From assembly GCA_963715045.1 (NCBI GenBank), contig CAVQRC010000016.1, positions 62,001-126,000 on the forward strand: a DNA stretch of 64,000 nt. The letters run 5' to 3'. This stretch comes from CAVQRC01 sp963715045 (GTDB lineage Bacteria; Planctomycetota; Planctomycetia; Pirellulales; Lacipirellulaceae). A program made the position numbers and the translations under genes. Each line of letters opens with the position of its first letter. The stretch's first letter is position 1. Positions 56,422-64,000 of this stretch are shown piece after piece. The notes under the pieces are model-generated. The model ran no database searches. It saw only the letters and a list, made by a program, of their open reading frames with translations, and was not told where the DNA came from.

Positions 56422-58521
56422 TCAGGCGACATCGGCGACCATATCGACGCTTTCGATCTTCGTATCACGCGTGACTTCGTTGTAGCTGAGCACGACCAGT
56501 TGGCTGAGCTGGGGCTCGGTGATCTGTTTGAGGGCGGATCGGATCTGGGGACTGACGAGCACGATCGGCGGATGACCGGCCGTCGACAGCTTCTCCAGGC
56601 CGCGGGTCATCTGACTGCAGACTGCGTCGATTGCCTGCGGAGACAGGCGGACGAACAACCCGCGTTCGTTGTGCTCGAAGCCAGCCCGGATGCGGTCTTC
56701 CAACGCCGGATCGAGCGTGAGCACATGCAGCACATCCGCGTCGTCGCGATACCGGGTGCAGATCTGGCGGGCGAGTCGATGGCGAACGTACTCGGTCAGG
56801 AGGATTGGATCCTTCGTACGGGCTGCGTAGTCACCGAGGGTCTCCAGGATCGTTCCCAGTTGTCGGATCGAGACTTGTTCCCGTAGCAGCAACTGCAGGA
56901 TCTGCTGGACTTCGGCCAGCGACATCTGGCTCGGGATCAGCTCTTCGACCACTGCCGGCTGCGAATTGCGTAACTCGTCGACGAGATGTTTCGTGGCATC
57001 TCGAGTGAGGATCTCGTCGGCGTGCTTGCGAACGATTTCTGTGAGGTGGGTGGCGAGCACGGCCCCCGGATCGGCCACGGTATACCCGTACATTTCGGCC
57101 TGATCCTGGTGCGCCGGGTTAATCCACTTGGCCTGCGTCTGGAACGCAGGTTCGACCGTTGGAATCCCATCCACCTGCCCGGTCGTCGCTCCGTTATCAA
57201 TTGCCAGCAGATTGCCCGGTAAGACGTCGCCCTCGGCGACCGGCATGTCGGCGATTTTGATCCGATAGTGGTTCTGGTCGAGCCGCATGTTATCGCGGAT
57301 TCGCACCTTTGGCATGATGATGCCCACGTCGGCGGCGATATTCTGCCGCACGCGCTGAATGCGATCGAGCAAGTCGCCGCCACGGTTCGGATCGGCGAGG
57401 CGGATCAGCCCCACACCGATTTCGACCTCCATGGGATCGACGGTCAGGTAATCCTCGACGCGATCGTCAGGCGGAGCGTGCTGCAAGGCCTCTTGCTCGG
57501 CCGCGTCGGCGGCGGCAACCGCCTGCTGCTTCCGTGACAGCACGAATGACAACCCGACGCATCCGCCACCGAGCGAGAGCAGCGGCAACCGCGGCAGGCT
57601 CGTGAACACCAGAAGTCCGAGAAACGCTCCGGTTACTGCTAGCGCTTGCGGCCGTGAAAACAGTTGCGTGATGAACTGTTGCGGCATATTCGTCTTCTGC
57701 GTGCTCCGCGTCACGATCAAACCTGCCGCCAGCGAGATCAAAAAAGCCGGCACCTGGCTCACCAGACCGTCGCCGATCGTCAGCCGCGTAAACAGCGAGC
57801 CGGCTTCGGCGATCCCCATCCCGTAGTCGAACATCCCGATGATCAAACCACCGACGATGTTGATCACCGTAATGACGATACCGGCAATCGCGTCGCCGCG
57901 AACAAACTTGCTGGCACCGTCCATCGCTCCGTAAAAATCTGCCTGGCGGGTGATTTCTTCCCGCCGCTGCTGGGCTTCGTGTTCATCAATGATTCCCGCA
58001 TTGAGATCGGCATCGATGGCCATTTGCCGACCGGGCATGCCATCGAGAGCGAACCGGGCAGCGACCTCGCTGATCCGCGTGGCACCTTTGGTGATCACGA
58101 CGAATTGAATCACGATGATGATGATAAAGATGATCAGCCCTACGACGATTCGCCCATCGCCGGCGACGAAGTCGGCGAACGCCGTGATGACTCCCCCGGC
58201 GGCATCGAGTTGTTCGGTTCCTGCGCGGGTCAGAATCAGCCTCGTGGTGGCGACGTTCAACACCAGCCGGGCCAGCGTGGTCGCCAGCAGCAACGAGGGA
58301 AAGATGCTGAAGTCGAGTGGGGTTCGGACGTAGATTGTGGTCAGCATCACGATCACAGCGACCGTGATATTGGCGGCCAGAAACACATCCATCAGGGCAG
58401 GCGGGAGGGGAACCAGAATCACCAGCACGCTGGCGATCATCGCCGAGGGCAGGATCAAGTCCTGCCAGCGATCGGCGATCACTGCCACGGGAGGCGCGTT
58501 GGATGCGGTTGCCGGTGCCAT
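56422..58521 (-). CDS. flhA: Flagellar export gate protein FlhA
   Basis: Proton-driven core of the flagellar type III export gate. About 699 residues, intact. The N-terminal half has eight membrane helices (for example ILPSAMIASVLVILVPLPPALMDVF and LIIFIIIIVIQFVVITKGATRI) and the FHIPEP-family signature around DADLNAGIIDEHEAQQRREEI and FVRGDAIAGI. The cytoplasmic half has RIQRVRQNIAADVGIIMPKVRIRDN, DPGAVLATHLTEIVRKHADEILTRD, and a C-terminal chaperone-docking domain. ATG 58521 (MAPATASNAPP) is chosen; the frame runs on to 58842 but that stretch is Arg/Ser-rich and unconserved. First gene of the flhA-flhF-flhG-fliA group. Confidence 0.95.
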   Translation of the reverse strand: MAPATASNAPPVAVIADRWQDLILPSAMIASVLVILVPLPPALMDVFLAANITVAVIVMLTTIYVRTPLDFSIFPSLLLATTLARLVLNVATTRLILTRAGTEQLDAAGGVITAFADFVAGDGRIVVGLIIFIIIIVIQFVVITKGATRISEVAARFALDGMPGRQMAIDADLNAGIIDEHEAQQRREEITRQADFYGAMDGASKFVRGDAIAGIVITVINIVGGLIIGMFDYGMGIAEAGSLFTRLTIGDGLVSQVPAFLISLAAGLIVTRSTQKTNMPQQFITQLFSRPQALAVTGAFLGLLVFTSLPRLPLLSLGGGCVGLSFVLSRKQQAVAAADAAEQEALQHAPPDDRVEDYLTVDPMEVEIGVGLIRLADPNRGGDLLDRIQRVRQNIAADVGIIMPKVRIRDNMRLDQNHYRIKIADMPVAEGDVLPGNLLAIDNGATTGQVDGIPTVEPAFQTQAKWINPAHQDQAEMYGYTVADPGAVLATHLTEIVRKHADEILTRDATKHLVDELRNSQPAVVEELIPSQMSLAEVQQILQLLLREQVSIRQLGTILETLGDYAARTKDPILLTEYVRHRLARQICTRYRDDADVLHVLTLDPALEDRIRAGFEHNERGLFVRLSPQAIDAVCSQMTRGLEKLSTAGHPPIVLVSPQIRSALKQITEPQLSQLVVLSYNEVTRDTKIESVDMVADVA

Positions 58522-58857
58522 GCGAATCACTCGGGCGACGCATCTTGAAACCGGACCGTGAAGTGGCCCGGCATCCCATGCGTTGCGACGGTTGTCCGAA
58601 AATAAACCGCAGACCCACCCGATCGCCGCGGCTGAATGTTTGCCGCCCGTCGAGCCGGGCCTGGAGAAGAGGAGGCGGAGGTTACTGAAAAGTTTCCGCG
58701 GCGGCAAGATGTTCTCGCACCGGGGCACCTTGAAGGTTCTCTCGATCCGCACAATACTCGGGCGGTGCGACGATACGGAAAGCAGGTTCGACACTTCCAA
58801 CGCCCGTTTCCTCCCGCACTGCCCCGTTTTTTGTGACTTCATCCCGAGGAGGCTGAA
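58522..58857. other. Divergent promoter region flhA / mdh
   Basis: About 336 bases between two divergent genes. An extended open frame from flhA crosses it but does not look like protein. I searched for sigma-28 and sigma-54 promoter patterns for flhA and found none that were convincing. GAGGAGG at 58845-58851 is the mdh ribosome site. Confidence 0.5.
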
Positions 58858-59799
58858 ATGCGACGCGCTAAGATTTCAATCGTCGGTGCCGGAAATGTAG
58901 GTGCGACAACCGCCCACTGGTGTGCAGCTGCCGAGTTGGGAGACATCGTGCTGGTGGACATTCCCGAAGCGGGCGAGATGCCCAAGGGAAAGGCCCTGGA
59001 CCTGCTCGAGTCATCGCCGGTGATGGATTTTGATGCTCACATCACGGGCACCTCGGACTACGCCGACGCGGCCGACAGCGACGTGGTGGTGGTCACGGCT
59101 GGAATTCCTCGCAAGCCTGGCATGAGTCGCGACGATTTGCTGGCGACGAATGCGAAAATCATGACGGCCGTCTGCCAGCAGGTGAAAGCGACGAGCCCTG
59201 AAGCGGTCGTGATCGTCGTCAGCAACCCGCTCGACGCGATGGTTCAGCGTGCTCAGCAGGTAACCGGATTTCCCCATTCCCGGGTCCTGGGCCAGGCGGG
59301 AGTCCTCGACACGGCCCGGTATCGTACGTTCCTGGCCATGGAGTTAGGGGTCAGCGTGGAGGATGTGACGGCCCTGTTGATGGGAGGACATGGCGACACG
59401 ATGGTGCCTCTGGCCAGTTGCACTTCGGTGGGCGGAATTCCCGTCACGCAGTTGATCAAGCCGGAGCGACTGGAAGAGATCATTCAGCGAACGAGGGATG
59501 GAGGCGCGGAAATCGTCGGCTTGCTGAAGACGGGCAGTGCCTACTACGCGCCGGCTGCGGCGACCGCCCAGATGGTCGAGGCGATCGTGCGTGACAAGAA
59601 ACGTGTCCTCCCCTGCGCCGCGTACTGCGACAAGGAATATGAAGTCGGTGGCTATTACGTGGGCGTGCCCGTGGTGCTCGGAACCGACGGTGTCGAGCGA
59701 ATCATTGAAATCGAACTGACTTCCGCCGAACGAACCGCGTTCCAGAAGAGCGTCGACGCTGTCAAGGAACTCGTCAGCACGATGGCGGGCCTGCTCTAA
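58858..59799 (+). CDS. mdh: Malate dehydrogenase (LDH-like type)
   Basis: Interconverts malate and oxaloacetate with NAD in the TCA cycle. 313 residues, intact. NAD loop SIVGAGNVGATTAHW, VDIPEAGEMPKGKALDL, TAGIPRKPGMSRDDL (the arginine pair that selects malate over lactate), VVSNPLDAMV, GQAGVLDTARYRTFLA, GGHGDTMVPL (catalytic His). The ATG at 58858 has GAGGAGG 7 bases before it. Divergent from flhA and ended by a strong hairpin. Confidence 0.95.
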   Translation: MRRAKISIVGAGNVGATTAHWCAAAELGDIVLVDIPEAGEMPKGKALDLLESSPVMDFDAHITGTSDYADAADSDVVVVTAGIPRKPGMSRDDLLATNAKIMTAVCQQVKATSPEAVVIVVSNPLDAMVQRAQQVTGFPHSRVLGQAGVLDTARYRTFLAMELGVSVEDVTALLMGGHGDTMVPLASCTSVGGIPVTQLIKPERLEEIIQRTRDGGAEIVGLLKTGSAYYAPAAATAQMVEAIVRDKKRVLPCAAYCDKEYEVGGYYVGVPVVLGTDGVERIIEIELTSAERTAFQKSVDAVKELVSTMAGLL

Positions 59800-59820
59800 G
59801 CGGACGGCCTGCTGATGCTT

Positions 59821-59841
59821 GCCGCCGCAGGACGCGGCGGC
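59821..59841 (+). terminator. Hairpin after mdh
   Basis: GCCGCCGC AGGAC GCGGCGGC: a perfect 8-bp GC stem with a 5-base loop, 22 bases after the mdh stop. There is no clear T-run after it, so it may be a weak or factor-assisted terminator. Confidence 0.55.
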
Positions 59842-60050
59842 TGCTAGCATCGCCGCGTCGTTCCTTTGTGCTCCCGTTGACATCAAACGCAGCTTGCCGG
59901 TAGAGTCCGGCTTACGACCCACCAGCGATCCGATCGGCGATCGCTACGCATTCAATTCCTGCCTGCAATTCGACTCGTGCAATGGTGCGGCGTGATCCTT
60001 ACCACGATCGCCCGCTTCGTTTGATTGGTCGCCAACCGAGCTAGAGCCAG

Positions 60051-60806
60051 ATGAATCGAATCGACTCGGAACTTCTTCCTTCACTGCTCTCGAAGACCCC
60101 GGGAGATTCACCTCCGTCGACAACGGTCGAATCTGGCCGCCTGTTGTGCAATCCGCAAGGTGCCCATTCGCTGTTCGTTCCCGAGCACTACGAGGAGGGC
60201 TACGCCTATCCGCTGCTGCTCTGGCTGCACGGTAATCACGGTGACGAGCGACAACTGTTGAAGATCATTCCGTCGGTGAGTCTGCGTAACTATGTTGCGG
60301 TCGCGCCGCGGGGGACGCTGCCCGCCTGGCAAACGGCCGAGCAGGATGGTTCCCGCCGAAGCAGCTACCGTTGGGTGCAAAACGCCGAAGCGATCGTCGA
60401 AACGCAAGAGCGCGTGCACGAGTGCATTGCGGCTGCCCGACAGCGATTCAACATCGCCAAACGACGGATATTCATCGCCGGGGCCGACAGCGGAGGAACC
60501 ATGGCGATTCGCCTGGCACTCAGCGAACCCGATTGTTTTGCCGGGGCGGCCTCGCTCGGGGGACCGTTTCCCGACTCGTTGCAGCCTTTGCGGCGGATCA
60601 ACGAAATCCGCCACTTTCCGCTCCTCATCGCGGCCGCACGTGACAGCAGAAACTATCCGGAAGGACGCCTCTGTCACGATCTCCGCCTGGCCCACGCCGC
60701 GGGCCTCTCGCTCTCCCTGCGACAGTACGTGGGCGAAGACGGACTCACTCCGGCCATGCTCAGCGACCTCAATCACTGGGTGATGACGCTGGTGTGTGAG
60801 AGGTAG
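60051..60806 (+). CDS. Alpha/beta-hydrolase of the phospholipase/carboxylesterase type
   Basis: 251 residues, intact. LLLWLHGNHGDERQLLKII (oxyanion HG), VAVAPRGT, AKRRIFIAGADSGGTMAIRLAL (nucleophile strand), GAASLGGPFPD and FPLLIAAARDSRNYPE fit the lysophospholipase/carboxylesterase family. The nucleophile elbow reads A-D-S-G-G instead of G-x-S-x-G, and the usual catalytic His near the C-terminus is not obvious unless it is the one in DLNHWVM. It could be a diverged esterase or inactive relative. Start ATG 60051. A heptamer array begins at its stop codon. Confidence 0.72.
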   Translation: MNRIDSELLPSLLSKTPGDSPPSTTVESGRLLCNPQGAHSLFVPEHYEEGYAYPLLLWLHGNHGDERQLLKIIPSVSLRNYVAVAPRGTLPAWQTAEQDGSRRSSYRWVQNAEAIVETQERVHECIAAARQRFNIAKRRIFIAGADSGGTMAIRLALSEPDCFAGAASLGGPFPDSLQPLRRINEIRHFPLLIAAARDSRNYPEGRLCHDLRLAHAAGLSLSLRQYVGEDGLTPAMLSDLNHWVMTLVCER

Positions 60807-61141
60807 GGGTCAGGGGTTGAGGGGTCGGGGGTCAGCCTCGTGCTGCGTGGAAGGTGGCACGGTGGCGCGGTCGTGTCTGCGTCTTGGCTGGCGAACCGTG
60901 CTCGCTGCTTGCATTGACAGAGTCCGCGATGAGTACGGCCAACGTCTAAGGCCGCGACGTGCTGATCTATTTCGCGGAACTCTACACCGCGGCATGCGTG
61001 GGGCCGTTCATTGTTCCTGCTCGTGGCCGACCAAAGACACCCTAACGAGTGATCGATGATCATCGCGAACGCACTGCGCAGAGGCCGGTCCGCGAACTCC
61101 TCCTCGCCCCCTGACCCCCGACCCCTGGCCCCCGACCCCTG
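60805..61141. repeat. Inverted pair of heptamer arrays enclosing about 270 bases
   Basis: 60805-60835 reads AGGGGTCAGGGGTTGAGGGG and GTCGGGGGTCAG. 61107-61141 carries the reverse complement pattern, CCCCTGACCCCCGACCCC then TGGCCCCCGACCCCTG. The two arms could pair over about 30 bases and enclose 61107 minus 60836, about 270 bases, in which I find no gene. The left arm begins in the esterase stop codon. Confidence 0.75.
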
Positions 61142-61229
61142 TTTCCATTGACACTCCTGCGGCGTTCTTGTACAAGCTCGCGGCTCCAACTCCTGCCGTT
61201 AGCCTTTTCAGAGTGCCCGCCATGCGGGC

Positions 61230-63713
61230 ATGCCGACGCACGCCGTGGAAAAACCCACCCCCTTACCCGACGGCGATCCGCAGAAGCCAACGCTGTTTGA
61301 GCTTCTCCGCCGCCTGAACAACGATCTGCATGAGTGGTCGACGGCCAATCGTGGCCATAGTCGATTGCTGCTGGTGGGGCTGGCCGGGATGATGTTCGTC
61401 ATGCTCGGTTTGTGGACGTTCCTCGCCAAGACCGTGACCGACGATGCGCCCGTGTTCACCCTCGACATGGCCCTCGAAGCTCTTGACGCGGGCAAGTTCT
61501 CCGAAGCCAAGCGGCTCATTCGCCGACTTCAGGACCAGGGTCGTTTGTCTCCGGCCGACTACGGTGGCCCGATGTTCGTACTGGGCTCGATCCATGCCCA
61601 TGAAGCCGATCCGGAAATCGTGCTCTCGAGTGAGCGACGTCAGGCGATGAACCTGATCGCTTCGCGATACTTCGAGGAAGCTCGCAATCGGGGTTTTCCC
61701 GCCGCACGCAACGCTGACGGTTACTTCCTGCTGTTTCGCACGCTGGTGATGAGTGGGCAGTACGCCGGGGCGAACGAACTCATCAACGAAACTCTCGAAC
61801 TCAATCCGCATCGCCAGGCGTCGATCCACATGCTGGCTGCGAAACTGAAAACGCATCTCGCCGACCCGCAGCTCGAGGTCGCACTCGCCCACATCGATGA
61901 TTTCCTGGCCGCTCCCGCCTTGTCGCCCTCAGAACAGGCGGACGGTCTGGTCACCAAGATCGACATTTTGCTCCGACAACAGCAGACCGTCGCGGCCCGC
62001 GCCGCGATGGATCAACTCAGCGAGTTTCCCGTCGAAGCCGGCACCCTGGCAATGCTCGAAGGACGTTGGAAGCTGGCCGAGGCCATGCGTCTGCAGAACG
62101 ACGTGTCCAGCGCGGAGAACGAACAGGCAGCGACCCAGCTTCTGGAAGAAGCGATCAAGACGTTTCGCGAGACGGCCGCCGATGTGGCCCTGGGCGGAGA
62201 CCACATCCGCGAGGCGATGTACCTGATTGGCCTCGCCTATCAGCAAATGGGAAGAGGACAATACCCGGCGGCGGTGCGGCAGTTACAGCGGACTCGAAAG
62301 CTTTATCCCAACTCCCCCGAAGGTATCGCCAGCAGCCTTGCCGAAGCCGATATTTTCCTCGCCATGGAAGACTATCGCGGGGCCATCGAAGCCTACCGGC
62401 GGACACTCAGCGCGTCGCCTCATCCATCTCTCTACGAAAACCGTTGGCTGCCACTGAGCGAACTCCGGCGGCGGATTCTTCTCGTCTACCACCGCCTGAT
62501 CGATGCCGGGCAGTTCGAGGCCAGTCTGTTACTGGTCGACGGATTTCAGCCGCTGTTCGACGAAGTCCAGGCGACGCAGGTCCGCGGCGAGATTCTCGGG
62601 AGTTGGGGCAAAGCGCTGCTTGCCGAGGCGGCCAACGAATACGGTCAGAAGCGGGTGGCGCTCGAGAAAGAGGGCCGCTTGAAGCATCGTCAATCGGGAC
62701 AGTTATACGAACAACTGGCCAACTTGCGGTTTGCCACGCGGCACTACCCTGAAGATCTCTACCAGAGCGCCCACGGATACGGAGTCGGTCACTGTTTCTC
62801 CCGCGAAGCCGAAGTCCTGCAGCTTTATCTCGATAACGAGGTCGTTGGTAAACGTCCCCAGGCACTGGCCCGCCTCGGAGCCGCACAGCTGGCGATGGGA
62901 AAGTTCGAGGAAGCGATCGAGACCTTGCAGGAATCGATCAATTTCTTTCCACACGATGCGTCGATTTACCAGGCTCGCCTCAGCTCCGCCAAGGCAAATC
63001 GGGAAATCGGCCAGATCGAACGGGCCCGCGAGTTGCTCGAGCAGAACTTGATCGGCGACACGTTGACTCCCAAGAGCATCGAGTGGCGCGATTCGCTGTT
63101 CCTGCTCGGTTTCATCCTCAACGAACAAGGCAAGTACGAGGAGACGATCGATCGCCTCGAACAGGCGACCGCCCGCTACCCCGACGCTCCCCAGGCGGTA
63201 CTGGCCGAGTACGTCATGGCGGTCGCCTATCGCAATGCGGCGAAGCAGCCGCTGCTGCTCGCGAAAGACGGCGCGACAGCCAACGAGCGGCATCTGAACC
63301 GCTTGCTGGCCGCTGAGTATCTGACGGCTTCGCTATCCCACTTCGAGTCGGTCCAGAGATCGCTCACGATTGCCTCGGAAGATGTGGATCTGGAACGACT
63401 GGACAAGGCCCTGCTGCGCAACTGCTATCTCATGCGAGGGGGCATTCTGTTCGAAATGAAACGATATGACGAGGCCCTGACCCTGTTCCGCAACGCATCC
63501 AGCGTGTACCAGCATGACCCGGTCGTGCTGGTGGCGTATGCCCAGATCGCAAACTGCCACCACCGGCTCGGGCAATCGATCGAAGCCCGCGGTACTCTCG
63601 AACAGGCAAAGGTCATCATCGACAATCTGCCTGCGGACGCCGATTACCTGGTCGCGACCAACTTCTCGCGTGACCAATGGCTCGAATTACTCGACGACAT
63701 GAGTCAATGGTAA
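61230..63713 (+). CDS. Large TPR-repeat inner-membrane protein
   Basis: 827 residues, intact. A short cytoplasmic N-terminus (LFELLRRLNNDLHEWSTANRG) precedes one membrane anchor (LLLVGLAGMMFVMLGLWTFLA, about residues 46-66). The rest is a superhelix of many TPR-like pairs, for example ALEALDAGKFSEAKRLIRRL, YLIGLAYQQMGRGQYPAAVRQL, LARLGAAQLAMGKFEEAIETL, LLGFILNEQGKYEETIDRLEQA and GGILFEMKRYDEALTLFRNA. No enzyme domain is seen, so it is likely a periplasmic scaffold for protein assembly. A FlgN-like gene follows after 40 bases; whether the two work together is unknown. Start ATG 61230. Confidence 0.85.
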   Translation: MPTHAVEKPTPLPDGDPQKPTLFELLRRLNNDLHEWSTANRGHSRLLLVGLAGMMFVMLGLWTFLAKTVTDDAPVFTLDMALEALDAGKFSEAKRLIRRLQDQGRLSPADYGGPMFVLGSIHAHEADPEIVLSSERRQAMNLIASRYFEEARNRGFPAARNADGYFLLFRTLVMSGQYAGANELINETLELNPHRQASIHMLAAKLKTHLADPQLEVALAHIDDFLAAPALSPSEQADGLVTKIDILLRQQQTVAARAAMDQLSEFPVEAGTLAMLEGRWKLAEAMRLQNDVSSAENEQAATQLLEEAIKTFRETAADVALGGDHIREAMYLIGLAYQQMGRGQYPAAVRQLQRTRKLYPNSPEGIASSLAEADIFLAMEDYRGAIEAYRRTLSASPHPSLYENRWLPLSELRRRILLVYHRLIDAGQFEASLLLVDGFQPLFDEVQATQVRGEILGSWGKALLAEAANEYGQKRVALEKEGRLKHRQSGQLYEQLANLRFATRHYPEDLYQSAHGYGVGHCFSREAEVLQLYLDNEVVGKRPQALARLGAAQLAMGKFEEAIETLQESINFFPHDASIYQARLSSAKANREIGQIERARELLEQNLIGDTLTPKSIEWRDSLFLLGFILNEQGKYEETIDRLEQATARYPDAPQAVLAEYVMAVAYRNAAKQPLLLAKDGATANERHLNRLLAAEYLTASLSHFESVQRSLTIASEDVDLERLDKALLRNCYLMRGGILFEMKRYDEALTLFRNASSVYQHDPVVLVAYAQIANCHHRLGQSIEARGTLEQAKVIIDNLPADADYLVATNFSRDQWLELLDDMSQW

Positions 63714-63753
63714 GACTGCCGCGACACCTCCCGTCATTGCCCACTGACCACCC

Positions 63754-64000
63754 ATGACACAACTGGCTACCGACAATCTGGCGAAGCTGATCTGCGATAA
63801 GCGGGATCACTTGCTGCGGCTCCGTGAGTTCGGTGTCCGTCAGCAGGCCCTGATCGACTCGGGGGACATGGCCGGACTGCTGCGGACGATCGCCGCCAAG
63901 CAGCACCTGATTGGAGGGCTGCAGCAGATCGAGGCCGAACTCAACATCTTTCGTGATGAGGATCCCGACGGTCGTACCTGGCGGTGCAGCGACGACCGCA
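63754..64000 (+). CDS. FlgN-like flagellar chaperone, partial
   Basis: The gene runs off the right edge; 82 codons are visible. The sequence TDNLAKLICDKRDHLLRLRE, then RQQALIDSGDMAGLLRTIAAKQHLIGGLQQIEAEL, is a helical hairpin of the kind seen in FlgN/FliT-type chaperones, which escort hook-associated proteins to the export gate; the later DEDPDGRTWRCSDDR follows the helices. The family call is moderate and leans on the flagellar content of the window. ATG 63754 is the only plausible start. It follows the TPR gene by 40 bases. Confidence 0.55.
   Translation, partial: MTQLATDNLAKLICDKRDHLLRLREFGVRQQALIDSGDMAGLLRTIAAKQHLIGGLQQIEAELNIFRDEDPDGRTWRCSDDR

Noticed and set aside
58522..58842. N-terminal extension of FlhA
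   Set aside because: The open frame continues 107 codons upstream but is unconserved in character; FlhA proteins begin near MAPATAS.

Overview
The window looks like a chromosome segment of a high-GC planctomycete, probably in or near the Pirellulales. This is inferred from content: a secreted protein with dockerin-like repeats and a PEP-CTERM tail, a tandem DUF1080 (3-keto-disaccharide hydrolase) protein, a remnant of a formylglycine-generating-enzyme-like gene, a YwqK/MORN-repeat lipoprotein-like protein, many TPR proteins, the futalosine menaquinone route (MqnE plus UbiA plus MenG/UbiE), and a flagellar cluster with FlhA-FlhF-FlhG-small membrane protein-FliA. No rRNA, tRNA, CRISPR array, complete insertion sequence or phage genes were seen.

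Layout. 0-8 kb: the 3' part of metH (minus strand, running off the left edge), then a plus-strand trio (single-TM protein, MinD/BY-kinase-like P-loop protein, ExeA-like AAA ATPase) typical of exopolysaccharide/exosortase loci, a tandemly duplicated 263-bp hairpin-rich element, a metallophosphoesterase and a dockerin/PEP-CTERM protein. 8-14 kb: larB, ribF, nrnA-type DHH phosphoesterase, and a two-gene bc complex (Rieske protein and a cytochrome b fused to a di-heme cytochrome c). 14-19 kb: a zinc-ribbon membrane protein, a secreted TPR protein, a sugar-phosphate isomerase-like protein and a badly broken glyS. 19-30 kb: ubiE/menG, ubiA, mqnE (menaquinone), rnhA, recG, a haem-c sensor histidine kinase and priA. 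30-38.5 kb: YwqK-like protein, membrane protein, serC-serA (serine synthesis) and a large MscS channel. 38.5-41.4 kb: a visibly lower-GC accessory stretch with a K+ channel, a CorA transporter and two decayed gene fragments. 41.4-52.5 kb: fur, flgM, an eight-EF-hand protein, ispH, a CBS protein behind twin TGTGA-N6-TCACA palindromes, DUF1080, a GH2-like fold, a long prepilin-like protein, a sugar-nucleotide epimerase and TerC. 52.6-64 kb: flagellar genes fliA, flhG, flhF, flhA on the minus strand, then mdh, an esterase-like protein, a TPR membrane protein and the start of a FlgN-like gene.

Together, the respiratory genes (bc complex, menaquinone enzymes, malate dehydrogenase) and flagellar genes (fliA, flgM, flhG, flhF, flhA, FlgN-like) form two functional themes scattered over the window rather than compact operons.

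Two features cut across everything. First, intergenic spaces carry several families of short tandem repeats: octamers of GTCTCCYT / GTCCCAGW type, heptamers RGGGGTC, an ATTAGTC/AATGACGAAT family, and a 26-bp hairpin present three times. One octamer array runs right up to the start of ubiA. Second, many clearly conserved genes in the first 45 kb contain single-base or short indels that break the frame, while everything from 44,978 to the right edge is intact. The pattern of intact protein sequence on both sides of each break suggests consensus-sequence errors more than true gene decay, with glyS (at least ten breaks) the extreme case. Coordinates of broken genes are given as the full conceptual span.
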